NCBI RefSeq assembly: GCF_004798865.1 | Contig: NW_025335873.1 | Location: 742,880 to 806,879 of the forward strand | Reading direction: 5' to 3' | DNA: 64,000 bases | Source of the DNA: Varanus komodoensis | Taxonomy: Eukaryota > Chordata > Lepidosauria > Squamata > Varanidae | Translations under genes and position numbers: made by a program | The notes under the pieces: model-generated | Told to the model about the DNA's origin: nothing | Seen by the model: only the letters and a program-made list of their open reading frames with translations | The model's database searches: none | Shown: positions 11,526 through 23,123 of the stretch, piece after piece | Numbering within the stretch: position 1 is the stretch's first letter | Layout: every line of letters begins with the position of its first letter

Positions 11526-11640
11526 TCAGGTGCCCCTGCATAGCTCAGTAGGTTCTTCATGCTTTCTGTGGCATTTGTTTTGCAGAAGCTCCTGGTTCTG
11601 TCCCGTGGAGCAGCCTCGGCCATGCCATAGTGGAGCACGT
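11526..11640 (+). repeat. tRNA-derived SINE
   Basis: GCATAGCTCAGTAGGTTCTTC resembles a tRNA A box (TAGCTCAGTAGG); TTTTGCAGAAGCTCCTGG and TTCTGTCCC resemble the spacer and B box of a GCAGAAGGTCCC-type reptile SINE. It is diverged, and not a functional tRNA gene because no cloverleaf can be closed. Confidence 0.6.
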
Positions 11641-12108
11641 GTTTGCACCCCAAGCATGCCAAACACGTGGCTTGGCGCAGCTTCTCTCACCCAAGCCTTG
11701 CCTGCACTCTTGTATGTTTAATGCACGGAGCTGTCCAAGTTCCTTTTCATAGTGAGATCTCCAGTGTGGTACTTGTAGCCACTCCTGGCTGCACCCACCA
11801 AGTTTCCTGCCCCTACTAACTTCTTTCTTTGAAACAATTGTTATTGCTTTAATTGTTTTTAATGTTTGTGTTTAGTGGAAGGCTGGCATGCTGCAGTGTG
11901 AAGAGGTTCCCCACAGAGCCATCTTTCACGTGGGTTCTAAAGAGTCTTTTGGTATTTTGGAGTGCAGACCTTGCCTTTGCCTTGCACCTAAGCTTTCGGA
12001 CATGTTACTTTTCATTCATTCTCACCAGCTTACACTCCGAGAAGCAATGCCATTGGAATGGCCATTCCTGCTGGGCCACTGTTTAAAGAATGGGCAAACC
12101 ACATCCCT

Positions 12109-12150
12109 GGTTTTGGTTTTGGTTTTGGTTTTGGTTTTGGTTTTGGTTTT
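12109..12150 (+). repeat. Hexanucleotide repeat (GGTTTT)7
   Basis: Seven perfect tandem copies of GGTTTT in the intron between exons g and h. The G-containing strand is the SETX RNA-like strand. Translated, it gives artificial Val-Leu or Gly-Phe runs. Confidence 0.98.
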
Positions 12151-12483
12151 GTGAGCTGTCACGGCACTCTTGAAATCCCGAGCATGTCCCCCAACATGAA
12201 AAGGTTGGAGACCACAGTGGCTCTTGCCTGCTGGCTTGCGGGCTTTTACCTTTCACTGAGAGCTGGGAAAAGTTTAGCCTTAGTCTTGTATTGCGTGGTT
12301 TTATATTGGTAGTGGAACGCTGACCTTGAGAGCATTTGCACCGAAGGCGAGACAGCCTTGGAGAGCTACTGCAGAAATAATAGAGGATGGACAAGGTGCC
12401 AATTTCAGGATTTGCCAAGCTGGTTAAAATATTCTGTGTTTAAAGGCCTTGGTGCAACTAACAGGGCTCTGCTTTGCATTTAG

Positions 12484-12585
12484 GGAACTGCGGGGACATC
12501 AACTTGCTGAGACTGGGGCAGCAAATGTCGATCTGCAAGGATGTCCGGAAATTCAGCCTGGATGACCAGGTCGACCGCAGAATAA
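12484..12585 (+). CDS. SETX: SETX exon h (1C/prong region)
   Basis: One hundred and two bases, joining as a split glycine codon to give GNCGDINLLRLGQQMSICKD and then VRKFSLDDQVDRRI. Human has GNCGDINLVRLGPEKSINSE and VLKFSLDSQVNHRM. It enters the insert between motifs Ia and II that forms the 1C or 'prong' element in Upf1/Sen1. Acceptor CATTTAG, donor GTGAGT. Confidence 0.96.
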
Positions 12586-13926
12586 GTGAGTTGCTTGTGA
12601 AGAGGTTTCTCAAAAGGCCTTTGGTTAGTCTTTGGATGGAGTCGTTGTAAGCATCCGTCCTGCATTGCCACAGCCTGTGGCTCTGGTGCCTCCTCCACAC
12701 ACGAGTGGGAAAACATGGCTGCAGGGATGGAAGAGGCGGACCCAGGCCTTGCAGTCCCACTGCGCCTCCCCCCTTCCCCCGGCATGTGGGGCCTCCGAGG
12801 ACTAGGCAGCCTGCAGAAGGAAGCTTAACGCTTGGAAGTTGGTTCACCGCAGGCACAGGAGGCCTGCTTCCCGCTTCTGCTATTGGAGGCCCCGGTTCTT
12901 CCAAGTGATTTGCACTTCCTGGGGCAGTTCAGACATGGCAATCCTGGTCTTAATATCTGCTCTTTCATGAGAGGAAAAATAAGCCTTTCTTCCCGAATGC
13001 TTCCTTCCCCTTTCCTCCTCGCACTGCAGTTCAGTATTTATGATTTCATTAAGTCCATTACACCGGGTGAATCTGGCTCGGTCACAGTTTACAAACTAGG
13101 ATATTAAACTAGGATCACCTCCTGGTTTTATGTTACTGTCTGTAGCTGGAGATGAAGTACGTATCCTTAGACCCTGCCTTTTTGGAGAACTCGTTACAAA
13201 ACAAACTCTTACAGATGTGCTAAATGAAGAAGCGTCACGCAGTCAATAAGAACTGTATATTCCTAGCAACAAGAAACACAGGCAAGAAACAGATCAGCAG
13301 GCAAGTAATCTTAAAGTTCCCTGTGATTGCATGCAAGTTCAGACAGAAAAAGGCTTTGCTGTTTCCAGGCATGCCCCAGCAAACCTTTTAAGAACTGCAT
13401 GCTTAAAGAGTTGGATCTGCAGGCTTCAGACCACAGGTTAGATGCAAGGGGGAGCGCTCCCCTTCTGAGCCCCAGAAGTGTTGCATTCCAGCACAAGAGA
13501 GGCAGGAGGGAGCGCGTGCCTGCCCCATTTCCCATGTAGGTTGCCTTCGTGTTAGGAAAATGCCTTGCCCGCCCGGGCCCCAGCTGGAATGTGGCCCCGG
13601 CTACACGGTGAGCATCCTGCGCCACACTGTGCCTGCTTTCTAAAAGGTCGTCCCAGTTGCACATGCTCTGAGTAGGCAGAGTCGCTTGTGTTGTGTCATT
13701 GTGCGACGTGTTGGTTTTCGGACAGACGCGGAAGTACACCCGTGGTTTTGGAATGCGTAGTTCCGTTTTCTCCTCTAAGGATGTAATGGCCTTTGTTCCC
13801 ACAGAGCAGCAGCATGTGGTTTAAGCAACCCAAAGTTTCCAGCGCAGTGCTGATTCTCCTCCTGGGTTATGCACACAGTAGGGCAACCCAGAGGACTAAG
13901 GAAAAATGTTCTGTTTGATTCTGTAG
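12586..13926 (+). other. SETX intron, no recognised content
   Basis: This is mixed-composition intron. I see no exon with matching phase and no clearly classifiable repeat. Confidence 0.55.
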
Positions 13927-14039
13927 ATAAAACGGCACCTGGCAAAGACCAAGACCTCCAAAGGAGGAAGGCCGACCTCGATCGCCAGCTGGACATGCTC
14001 TCCCGCCAGCGTGCAATGAACAGAGGCGAGGCGGAGAAG
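13927..14039 (+). CDS. SETX: SETX exon i (helical insert)
   Basis: One hundred and thirteen bases beginning with two bases of a split codon. The peptide runs NKTAPGKDQDLQRRKADLDR, QLDMLSRQRAMNRGEAEK; human has FLDYQLDELSRQRALCRGGR. The charged heptad-like pattern indicates a coiled coil continuing into the next exon. Acceptor TTCTGTAG, donor GTGGGT. Confidence 0.95.
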
Positions 14040-14739
14040 GTGGGTCTTCCTTCCCAGTTTACTGCAGGGGTGTGCAGAAAGTAGGTGGGATGCGTTGAGG
14101 CATCGGGTGATTCGCAAAAGGCTGGATCAGCAGAAAGGCTGTCTCCCAAAATTAGGGTGACGAAACTAAGAAGGGCTTTTTTGGCAGGGACAGAACTGTA
14201 AGCAGATTCGTTGCAGAAGCGCTGCAGGTGCCACTCTGCCGGCCGACTCATGTGCCGCAGTACAAAGCTTGCAGGGTGTGTTAAAGATTTCCCTTGACAT
14301 CCAAAGCAGGAAACTGTGGCTTAATCTCTGACCGCCAGCCAGGATATCTTACCAGCATTTGCTATCCTGGTTTGTGCTTTCAGGTTGGAGCATGCTTTTC
14401 CAGTTGAGATGCGCTCCCTCCCTCTTCTGCATTGCACATGAGCAAATCTGGACCAGTGAATAGGACTTAGAGGGCCAAGATCCATGTGTTTTAACTGGGC
14501 CACAGGGGTAGCCAAAGGGAGAGGCATTTGGGGCTCTCCAGCCCCTTTCTTGAGGCCCTCCAAGTTGGCTGAGTGTGTGCGAGAAGGAAGTATGAGCCAG
14601 GCTGAGAGTGAATAATAGAGGTGGCACTCCAGAAAAACACAGACAGACAGATGAGGGAATGGGTTGACTGTCCATGAAGCTTGGGGAAGAGAGTTTGCCT
14701 TCCGTAACTCAGGGCTCAGCCCCACCCTTGCTTTGTATG

Positions 14740-14885
14740 TATTCATCTGCTATTTTTATACACTGTCTTTATTCCTGCAAGGTTTTTGTCATTTTCTCCA
14801 TTTTATTCTCACAACAACCCTGTGAGGTAGGGTAGGCTGAGAGCTGATGCCTGGCCAGAAGCCTGCCAGTAAGCTTTGCAGACCC
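14740..14885 (+). repeat. SINE or LINE 3'-end fragment (MIR/L2-like core)
   Basis: TTTTATTCTCACAACAACCC, TGTGAGGTAGGGTAGGCTGA and GAGCTGATGCCTGGCC follow a motif (CACAACAACCCTGTGAGGTAGG) widespread in reptile short repeats. The exact family cannot be set from this piece. Confidence 0.5.
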
Positions 14886-15321
14886 CAAGTGCCAGGCTAA
14901 CTATGCTATGTTTCCTTGTTAGCTGCCGACAAGGCGCTCATAAGCGAGGCATGAGTGTGACAGCACCTTTCCACCCATGTTCCCCAGCAGCTGCTGCTCC
15001 CCATTTCATGGTGCTGGGCAGTTGCCCCTCTGCAGCTCGTGATCCTTCTGCCTCTCTGGCTCCACAGGCCTGGAGGTGTAGAGGAGGGACTATGGCCAGG
15101 TGGCAGAACTCATGGCTGGCTTGCAAGGAAGGGCTGGAGTTTGGGGGCTGTGACTGGGCACAGCCTCTGTCTGTGACACTGGGCACTGGTGGATAAGGAC
15201 CTGCTGCCCAGCAGCCTCCCTTCTGAAAGTTCAGGGGTCTCTACAGAATTTCTCAGTTGTTTTTAAACCAAGCACACATTGTTTATTCTTGTTTCTGCAA
15301 AGACTTCTCTTCTTTTCTCAG

Positions 15322-15393
15322 AAACAACAGTTAGATGAAAAAATCACCAGGCTTTCCAAAGAGAGAGAGAGGCTTGCTTCTCAGCTGAAGGAG
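15322..15393 (+). CDS. SETX: SETX exon j (coiled coil)
   Basis: Twenty-four codons, phase 0: KQQLDEKITRLSKERERL then ASQLKE; human has RQELDENISKVSKERQELASKIKE. It extends the helical insert between motifs Ia and II. Acceptor TTTTCTCAG, donor GTATGG. It is a very short exon with no room for an independent open frame. Confidence 0.95.
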
Positions 15394-16294
15394 GTATGGT
15401 GTGATTTTCCGTGGGACTGTTAAAATAGCCCCTCTTAAGCTCCCTTCCATTCCTCAGGCATCTGACTGATTAGAGCTGGGTACATTTGGAAATGGGGGAC
15501 TGTCGAGTAGAGCCCCGCTCAGGTTCCCCACTGCTTCTCGCCACCGAGCCACTTTGGCTCCCTCACATTCTGCCAAGCGGAGACGAAAACCTGACCCGCT
15601 GCAGTCCGAACTCAACCCTTCGGCCTCGGTGTCCCACGGTGCTGCTGAGCACGTGGTACCCAGGCTGCCTGAAGGGCTCCATCAGATGCATGCAAGATCT
15701 GCTGTACTCCCTTAGTACACGGCGTAGCAAGTCGTGACGTCCTGAATAGAGAAAAGGTTGCCGGTGCAGTGGCAATACCGGCCGGGGCTGCTGGGGGTCC
15801 AAAAGCCCCTCGCGGGCAACAGAACTCCGGACAGCCAGGCCTGCCACACCACTTTGGCCAGGAAGGGGAGGCGAGAAACCCGTCTCATGGTTTGGACAGA
15901 AGAATCCAAGGATGGTCATGGGCTTGATGCGGGCCGAGCTGGTCGGGCTTTGCTCCCATTCAGAGCGATCTGCTCGCACCCTGGGACCTCTGGTTTCTGC
16001 GAGCAGTGGCAGCCTGCTCCAGCCCTGTTCCAGTGGAGAATTTGCAAAGACCTGCTTGGGAGCAAAGGACATCTCTCCCGTGTTTGGGGAACCGTGATGG
16101 GCTTGGATCGAGCCAGGTGTTCCTCATTTTTTAAGCATGCACTGAACATGGGCTTGCTTTGCCAGCTGCAAGCAAGTGGCGTGGCCTTAGCCACTGTTGC
16201 ACGATCAAAGGAGGAAGAAGTGGTGGGGCGGGGGAGAGATCCCCCCTGCAGACAGGTGTTGTTTCAAAAGACGTCCCTGCTCTTGTGTTCCCAG

Positions 16295-16444
16295 ATTCGC
16301 CACGTCTCCCAGGAAATGCAAGCGAAAATCATCTTGGCGTCTCACATCATCTGTTGCACGCTGAGCACCAGTGGTATAGCGCTGCTGGAGACCACTTTCC
16401 GGAGGCAGGGCAGTGACCCTGTCAGCTGCGTCATCGTGGATGAG
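16295..16444 (+). CDS. SETX: SETX exon k (Walker B part 1)
   Basis: Fifty codons. SHIICCTLSTSG precedes the Walker B strand VSCVIVDE, which ends exactly at the exon border. The DEAG box is therefore split across a 1.8-kb intron: DE here, AG in the next exon. Asp and Glu of the catalytic pair are both present. Human has SHIICCTLSTSGGLLLESAF and SCVIVDEAGQS. Acceptor TTCCCAG, donor GTCAGT. Confidence 0.97.
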
Positions 16445-18268
16445 GTCAGTGGGGTGCCAGCCTTGCGGGACAGGTTGGGGTGTCCCGGGCAGCCTCCATG
16501 CAAGTCGGAGGAGTGCGGAGGCTGCAGGAGGGGCCCACTGAAGCCCCCATCGGCCTTCATTTCTCGGGCAGGCACCAAAGGCTGTTCCCTCCATGGTTCC
16601 CCATCCCTCAGGCCCTTGGCCTCTACAAAGGGTGCCAAAATGCATCAAACGAGGAATCGGGAGGCACGTGCAGAGCAGGGCTGACTTGGGAAGGTGGTCC
16701 TTCAGGTGGGAGTTTCCGAGGTCAGTTGGTGCACTTGGAATGCAGGTTCTCTCACCAAATGGCTTGTCCATTCAAAAACCAGCAGCTGTGGCTGGCATGA
16801 CTGATTAGAGAACTCTTGTTGTTTAGAAGGGAAGCTGGTGAGGTGAAGAGGAAAGTAACTTGGCCTTTGGTGGGGGGTCTGCGTACCAAAGCACGGAGAA
16901 AGGCGGTGCTGGAGTGGCGTCCCGCCATCCTCCCAGTTAAAAATACTCAGTTTCTTTTGAAAAACGAGGAGGGACTGGGAGCCCGCTGGGCATAGGAGAA
17001 GCGTCTGCAGAGGCCGCTTGGTGTCCATGGGGGCCATGTTGCAGGCCCCAGGTCTAGGGAACATCTTGGGCAAGCGGCTCCTGTGGCTGCAAACCACTCA
17101 GCCCTTGCAGGCAACCTGCTTGGTCCACCCCAGCCACAGGCCAGAGCAGAGACGCTTCTCCCCGCGGCCTCTGTGCTATGCTGGTTCTCCGTATGCTGGC
17201 ACCCCAGTGAGCGACCCCATCGCTGAGCCGCCTCCTGCCAGGGAGGGAAGCTGCCCCTTTTGTGGTCACATCAGCAGCGCCTCCCTCCCAGCGCTGTTGA
17301 TGCTGAGCGTTTCCCAGTGCTTCGAGCGGAGACCGTCTCTCACGGATGCCTGAGCGTGGAGCTCAGGCCTTGACAGAGGCTGAGCTAGCGCCCTGTTCCA
17401 GAACACTATTAATACCTTTCTAAGAACAGCGTATGAAATTAATAGCCCTATGTTGTCAAGCAGCCCTTTTGCCTGACAGCCGGGTGCTTAGATTAACGAC
17501 CTTCGTTATAAATGTGACCCATCAGTTGAAGGTAGTCAGTCATGGTCTAAATAGCCTGCCCCGTCACACCATTTAGCAAACTGACATATTTCCCAGCCCC
17601 TGATAAAGCAAGAGCAACTTAACAGTATGTTTCATTACCTTCACAGTGTACTGGGAATATAAATGAGGGAGGTGGGAAATGAGTTCCCCTTGGCTTGAGT
17701 GCTTGCCCAGTCGTATCTGCGCAGGGAGCAGAACATACTGTTTAGTGGCATTTTTCAAGTTTCAGCCAAATAAGCTCTCGGTCCCTCTGCTTTGCTGTTC
17801 AGGAGTCTGTTGTTCTAGGCATTTGCTCACGAAGCCAGTGGCTTAATGCTTAAATTGAACTAAGCTGTGGCTCAGCAATATATATTTGGGGGAAAATGGG
17901 ATTGGGGGAGTCAGAGGGGTGGCTGAAATAATACTGAGGACCTGGCAGTTCCTTTTGCGGGGGGGGTGGAGCCTGGGCATCCCGAGGGGCTCGCCTCCTG
18001 CAGTTTTGATCCAGAGATCCTGGTGGTTCCTCCCGGTTGTGGCTGTACCCATAGCCCTCCGTGCCCCCTTCTGTGCAGGCTTCCCACCGCCAAACCGGGC
18101 TCCAGGGCCTCGGTGGGCAGGCGCGAGCTTTGGTGGTGGGCGGGGGGCTGTCTTCCAAGCTCCTCACTCCCAGTACAGGCCAGATTGCAGCGAGAGCCTT
18201 TGTTGCAGCCCGCCTGCGAGAGCGGCGCCCTCTCTCTTGTGCTTACCTTGGTGCTTCCTCGTCCACAG
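16445..18268 (+). other. SETX intron, no recognised content
   Basis: GC-rich at both ends with a more AT-rich centre (about 17,395-17,900). I see no conserved exon in phase and no repeat I can name. It divides the DEAG box codons. Confidence 0.55.
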
Positions 18269-18376
18269 GCAGGGCAGAGCTGCGAGGTTGAAACCCTCAT
18301 CCCGCTCATTCACGGCTGCAAGAAGTTGGTCCTTGTTGGAGACCTCAAGCAGCTGCCGCCCACTGTGAAATCCATG
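18269..18376 (+). CDS. SETX: SETX exon l (DEAG completion and motif III)
   Basis: Thirty-six codons. AGQSCEVETLIPLIHGCKK completes the DEAGQ box, followed by LVLVGDLKQLPPTVKSM. Motif III in Upf1-like helicases is GDPKQLPPT, and human senataxin has VGDPKQLPPTV. Here the third residue is leucine, codon CTC at 18,344-18,346, one C-to-T change from CCC. The glutamine that contacts the gamma-phosphate and the other residues are kept. The exon is otherwise sound (AG at 18,267-18,268; donor GTAAGT), so a true substitution, a polymorphism or a read error are all possible. Confidence 0.97.
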
Positions 18377-19675
18377 GTAAGTACTCCCAACGGCGGACTT
18401 CTGGGTCATCCGGAAGAGATGAGCTTGTGCAGCGGAGAGCGCTCAGGGCTGGTTTACAGGCTATGAGTATCTCTGCTTTGCCACAATAAAATGGAATGTT
18501 TTTAATCTGATCCTAACGGCCTGTCTACGGCTTCCGTGACTGTGACGGGACTATTTGCCTGATCAGATTAACCGCACAGGCCTGAACGTTTCAGCCCACT
18601 TCACCACCACGTCGGGAGACTGCAGTCCTTTTCGCCAGAGAAATTGGATATTGAGTGCTTGGGGAGATGGCGGGTGGGGAAGAACAGATACTCCCGTTCT
18701 TCATGGAATTACTTTACACAATTTTAGTGTAAAATAATAGTCCGCCCAAGGCCTGCCGGACGTTATTCAGGGGCAACGCACACAGCAGCAAAGCTGGTCC
18801 CGCTCTTGCGGAGTGGTGCATTGAAATGCTGTCTTCCTTTGCGGTCTCCGTCTCATCACACGGGAACAGCTCGCCTGCATGTAACAGTATTTCAGGAACC
18901 ACTCTGCACCCCATTCCTCTCTTTGTTACGAGCAAGTGCGACCCCAGGCAACCACAGAAGGGCCTCCGTTCCAGTTACGTGATCCAGGAACATAAGTGGG
19001 GCCCTGCTGGAGCTGACCAGGGCTCCCTTGTCCGGTGTTCTTTTCCCACAGTAGTCAACTGGGTGTCCCACTAAGAGACCCACAAGCCAGTGGCCACACT
19101 TCCGCCAAAGTAGGCAGGCAGGAGTTTCCGGGAAACTCACAGGCAGCGTCGAAGGGCAGCGTCGAGAGGCTCCCTCCTGCTCGTGCTCCTCCCCTGGAGA
19201 CCACACATGGCCACAGCACCCTATGCCTCCCCCACGAATGGCCTGAGAGGGTCCACCTTTCCCCTCCTGCCTTCTGCACTTGTGGGAGATGCCAAGGGGA
19301 AGGTGCGCACACCCTCGGCCTCTTAACCAGGATCCGGCAATGGATTGATTTTGTTTCACTTTTTTTTTGGAGGAGCGCCTTCTCTGGCCACTCCGACGAA
19401 AGCCCGAGTTGCTTTCTCGGCCTGTTGGGAATCTCTTCTCTGCCAGGGGCTCACCCAGTGCCCCAGAAGCAGGCTGCTGGGGGGCTGGTCCCACTTCCCA
19501 GTCTGCGAAGCTCATGCAGCTTCTGGCGTGGCTTTCCAGGTGGGGTGGCAGTCGCCGCCTGACGATGCGTGGGGGACGTGAGCGGCGCACGGGGAGTGCC
19601 AACCACTCTTGGGGGGAGTGCCTCTGCCCGCCCCCCCGCCCTGTCTCATTTCCCCACTTGTTCCCCCGGTGGCAG
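18377..19675 (+). other. SETX intron, no recognised content
   Basis: GC-rich intron. Long open frames on both strands here reflect base composition; none has splice-phase support or a recognisable product. Confidence 0.55.
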
Positions 19676-19863
19676 AAGGCGCAGGAGTACGATTACCACC
19701 AGTCTCTGATGGGCCGGCTGTGGAGGCACCAGAAGGAGCAGCTGCAGGAGGGCCAGAGCGGGACCCCGCCCGTTCTGCAGTTGACGATCCAGTACAGGAT
19801 GCACCCGGAGATCTGCCTCTTCCCTTCCAAGTACATCTATGACCACGCCTTGAAGACGGACAG
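19676..19863 (+). CDS. SETX: SETX exon m (motif IV, second RecA domain)
   Basis: One hundred and eighty-eight bases. The peptide KAQEYDYHQSLMGRLWRHQ is followed by PPVLQLTIQYRMHPEICLFP and SKYIYDHALKTDR. QYRMHPEI is the motif IV region that starts the second RecA-like lobe. Human has KAQEYGYDQSMMARFCRLLE and LTVQYRMHPDICLFPS. Acceptor GGTGGCAG, donor GTGCGT; it ends with AG of a split arginine codon. Confidence 0.96.
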
Positions 19864-20348
19864 GTGCGTGGCCACCCTTTCGTCCCACGCCGGACAGGCC
19901 TTTCCGGAGAAGGCAGCAGATGCCTTGTTGGAACCGTGTCCTGCCAGGACGTTTCCCCCTGGCTTTCCGCTCCCGCTTAGTTCATGGCGGAAGATGTGTG
20001 CATGTCCGACTGAGGTGGCAGAGAATCCTGTGCTTAGGCATTCTGAATTCTGGGCCAGGAAGGGATCGCACATGGATAAACGATGCACATGAGTTGTGAA
20101 GTATTTGCAAGTTTAGAGCTTTCTGGCCACTTGCATTTTTATAATGCAGTCAGAAGTGGAGCAAGAAAATCTCTTCTGCTTCTGGAACCTTTATCCAGTG
20201 TCCCCTTCTAGTTGCTGCAGACGACTTGGTCACTCACTCTCAAGCACATCTTTCCATTCCTACAGGCTGGAAGCATTTTTAAATGAACGCTGGGATTTCT
20301 AGGAATTAGGTTCTGTACCCATTACTTCATCCTGCCATGCTGTTTAGA

Positions 20349-20484
20349 ACACGGATGGGCAAAAAGGCAAACATCCAGAAGTTTTGGGGTCCGCTTTCCA
20401 GAAACTCCTGACAGCACAGTCAGTGATCAGGGATGCTGAGGTCTGAAGCCCAGAACATCTGGAGATCATCTTTCTGCTCACCCT
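20349..20484. mobile_element. Palindromic MITE copy (family shared by several sites)
   Basis: The left arm (GGATGGGCAA, ACATCCAGAAGTTTTGGGG) and right arm (GAAGCCCAGAACATCTGGAG) are imperfect inverted repeats around CAGTGATCAGGGATG. The same plan recurs at 42,313, 51,545, 57,130 and 61,508. It is probably a non-autonomous DNA transposon (hAT-like), but no target duplication was verified. Confidence 0.55.
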
Positions 20485-21065
20485 TATTATAGATTTGTAG
20501 CATGTGGCACCTGCAACACACTGTTGTCTGTATTCTGGCACTGCAAAGTTGTTTTTGGCATCAAGGGCCTCACACCACACCACCGCTAAATGTGCTCAGA
20601 ACTAAATGTTTGCATTATACTTGCAAAGATGCATTTGATCTGTCTTGTGTTTCCAAATAATCCAGAGTTAGGAGACAGTATGGTGTAAAGGAGAAGGGCG
20701 AATATGGGTCCAGGGGTGGGCAACCTCTGGGGGTTCAGGGCTGCAGTTCCTTGGATCACTCAGGGCCACACCAAAACTGTGGCCACCTTGCAAGGAAAGC
20801 AGCTGCGCAGGGGAGCAGCTTGCAAGCAGGATCTCGCTGCCAGGAGAAGCTTTTTTAAAAAAAGGGAATATTATTATTTTTTCTTTAAAAATAGGCACTT
20901 GTGCCTTTCCCTTTTCAGTCAGCAGGATTCAGCTGTCCTGATGGCTATTTGGATCATCGTGCTTCCTCTCGGGGCGCAAAGCTCTCCCTTAGCACACAGT
21001 TTCTATCTCTATTTTGGCCAGCTTTGTGTGCAGCTTTCGTTGTGACAATTCTCCTGATGTCCTAG

Positions 21066-21158
21066 GCAAACAGAGGTGTCCCGATTCTCCTTAGATTGGC
21101 CTTTCCAACCATACTTGCTCTTCGACGTGTTGGATGGCAGGGAAGAGCGGGACAATGG
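21066..21158 (+). CDS. SETX: SETX exon n (second RecA domain)
   Basis: Ninety-three bases: one base, 30 codons, two bases. QTEVSRFSLDWPFQPYLLFD then VLDGREERDN; human has SSDWPFQPYLVFDVGDGSER and RDNDSY. Acceptor GATGTCCTAG, donor GTAAGT. It joins in phase at both ends. Confidence 0.95.
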
Positions 21159-21798
21159 GTAAGTCCTTTTGTTTCTATCTGCTGAATTTGACACAGCTCT
21201 TCAGGGCAACGCAACAGTGCCAGAGTGCAAAAAAGCGGCAGGCCTCTCCTAACCGCAGTAGATAAAACCATCTCAAAAAATCGGTCAAACTAAGAAAAGC
21301 AACCCGTTGAACAAACAGCCGTGTATTGACAGTAGCCGGAATACCAGTTGGCGGCTCAAAGAGCCTCATGAGTAGAGACGGCTTGTGGGAGGCCACCAGA
21401 CCTGGGTGAGCGGTGCCCCCGCGGCAGAGAAGCCCCAGAGCCCCCGCGCAGGCCCTCACCGGGGTTCTTGCCAGACACGCTCCAGGTCCTGGTGGGTGTG
21501 AAAGAACAGGCTCTCCCAGGCCCTCTAATCTATTCCTGGATCCTGCCAGAGAAGGTCTTGGGGCTGCATTCCAGCACTGGGTGGAGCTGACAGTAAAACG
21601 GGGCTTGGGCAGGGCACCAGCCTTTTGAAAAGGCTCTCGCTGTCAGTAACGGAGCCTCTGGAAAGGCGTTCCAACCTTACAGTCTGCTCTGCAATCTCTG
21701 CGCGAGTTAAGGGCTCGTGATCCATAATGCGGTGAGGCCCCACCTGGGCGCTGCTCACCCTTCTCCCTCCCGCCCCTTCCCGTTTCTCTCTTGTTCAG

Positions 21799-21960
21799 GT
21801 CCTATGTGAATCCCCAGGAAATAAAGCTGGTGATAGAATTGCTGAAGCTCATTAGGGAAAGGCGGAGCAGCATCGGTCGCAACATCGGCATCATCACCCC
21901 GTACAGTGCACAGAAGAGGAGAATCCAGAAGCAGCTGGATGCAGAGTTTAGAGAAAATAG
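21799..21960 (+). CDS. SETX: SETX exon o (second RecA domain)
   Basis: One hundred and sixty-two bases. SYVNPQEIKLVIELLKLIRE and RRSSIGRNIGIITPYSAQKR, then RIQKQLDAEFREN. Human has INVQEIKLVMEIIKLIKDKR and NIGIITHYKAQKTMIQKDLD. The segment IGIITPYSAQ is the strand and turn found in all Upf1-like helicases ahead of motif V. Acceptor CTTGTTCAG, donor GTGAGG. Confidence 0.96.
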
Positions 21961-23123
21961 GTGAGGAGGGGGAGGAAGGATCCATGTTCCTTGAATGGGA
22001 TGCAGTCCCTTTAATTGGGTCCCTTGATTTCCTGTCAGCAGGGGTTCAAGTTAAATTAGTGGCTGCAGACTTGGCGCAGGGTTGTTGCCCATTAGTAAGC
22101 TTTCTGCGTTTGCCCTCAAAGGGATGACAGGCCGGCCTTCTCTTCTCCTCCTCCTCGCCCAGTCCAGGATTAGCGCTAACATTAGGAGACAGCAAGGGCA
22201 GGAGGAGGAGGAGGACGGAGCGTTGCACTCGTCCCCTTCGCATACAAAATGCCTTGGATGTCCTGGTCTGACCTTAGGATCGTCCTCCCCAGCCTGCGTC
22301 CTTTTCCCCTGGTATTTGTCAGAAATGGAGTCTGCAGAGTTGCCCACTGTCCCCCTCAGTCGAACGAGCCTTTTGAAGGCAAAAGCGCGCGTCCCTCATG
22401 TGTAAAATGCGCAGGGATTGGGTCAGACTCAGAGGGCAGTCCCGTGGGATCTGTCGAAGCCCCAGGGTTGAGTGGATTCCGGTGGAGACCAGAAACGGTG
22501 CTCTGGCATCTCAGCAGGGAGTCCATGAGTTCATGCTCCAGTCCCTCCCTGCCAGGACGGGCACAGAGGGAGCCTTGCTGGCCGCCTCTCCAAGGGAAGG
22601 AACTTGTTCTGGGGTGGGGGGGAGGGCGGCCCTGGCACCTCCTGGGGTGCACCAGTCCCCTCTCCTTCCCTGCCAAAAGGACAAAAGCTGCTGCAAGGGT
22701 GAGGTGCACATGCGGGGAGGGCTGCTTCTCTCCCTCCGCACTGGAGGCGTCTGTTTGGAGGAGGGTCATCTGCATCATGGGTGCAGCCTGCTGGACTGCC
22801 CCTTTCATGACATTCAGAGCTGGCTAGCTAATTGTGTCGGACTGAAGTCCCTCAGATTTAATTGGGCCTGATCCTGCTCTGTCTGCCATTCCTGTTCTAC
22901 TCAGAGTAAGCAGAGATGGGTCTGTCAGAGCCCACCAAGAACTCCCCAGGAGGCCTAGAGGCACATGCGATCTCACTAAACCACCTTGCTCCCATTCCCC
23001 ACCCTTCTGGGAGAGCAGAATGGCCTAGCAGTTCACAGGAGAACAAGCCTTCCTCTCTCTGTTGTGGGTGGGCGTGGCGCAAGAGAAAGGGCATCTGAAG
23101 ACGGCTCGCCCCTTCCTTTTCAG
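21961..23123 (+). other. SETX intron, no recognised content
   Basis: This is mixed to GC-rich sequence. Open frames of up to 192 codons on both strands overlap one another and lack splice or homology support. I can name no repeat. Confidence 0.55.

Noticed and set aside
10375-11640. tRNA-like A and B boxes
   Set aside because: They belong to SINE heads; no complete cloverleaf can be drawn.
11888-12312. Open frames ending in Val-Leu or holding Gly-Phe repeats
   Set aside because: They are translations of the (GGTTTT)7 repeat inside a SETX intron; no splice or family support.
15563-16771. Frames of 308 codons (+) and 169-188 codons (-) around the Walker B exon
   Set aside because: The plus frame runs through intron in a frame that does not match the exon; the others are GC-rich shadows.
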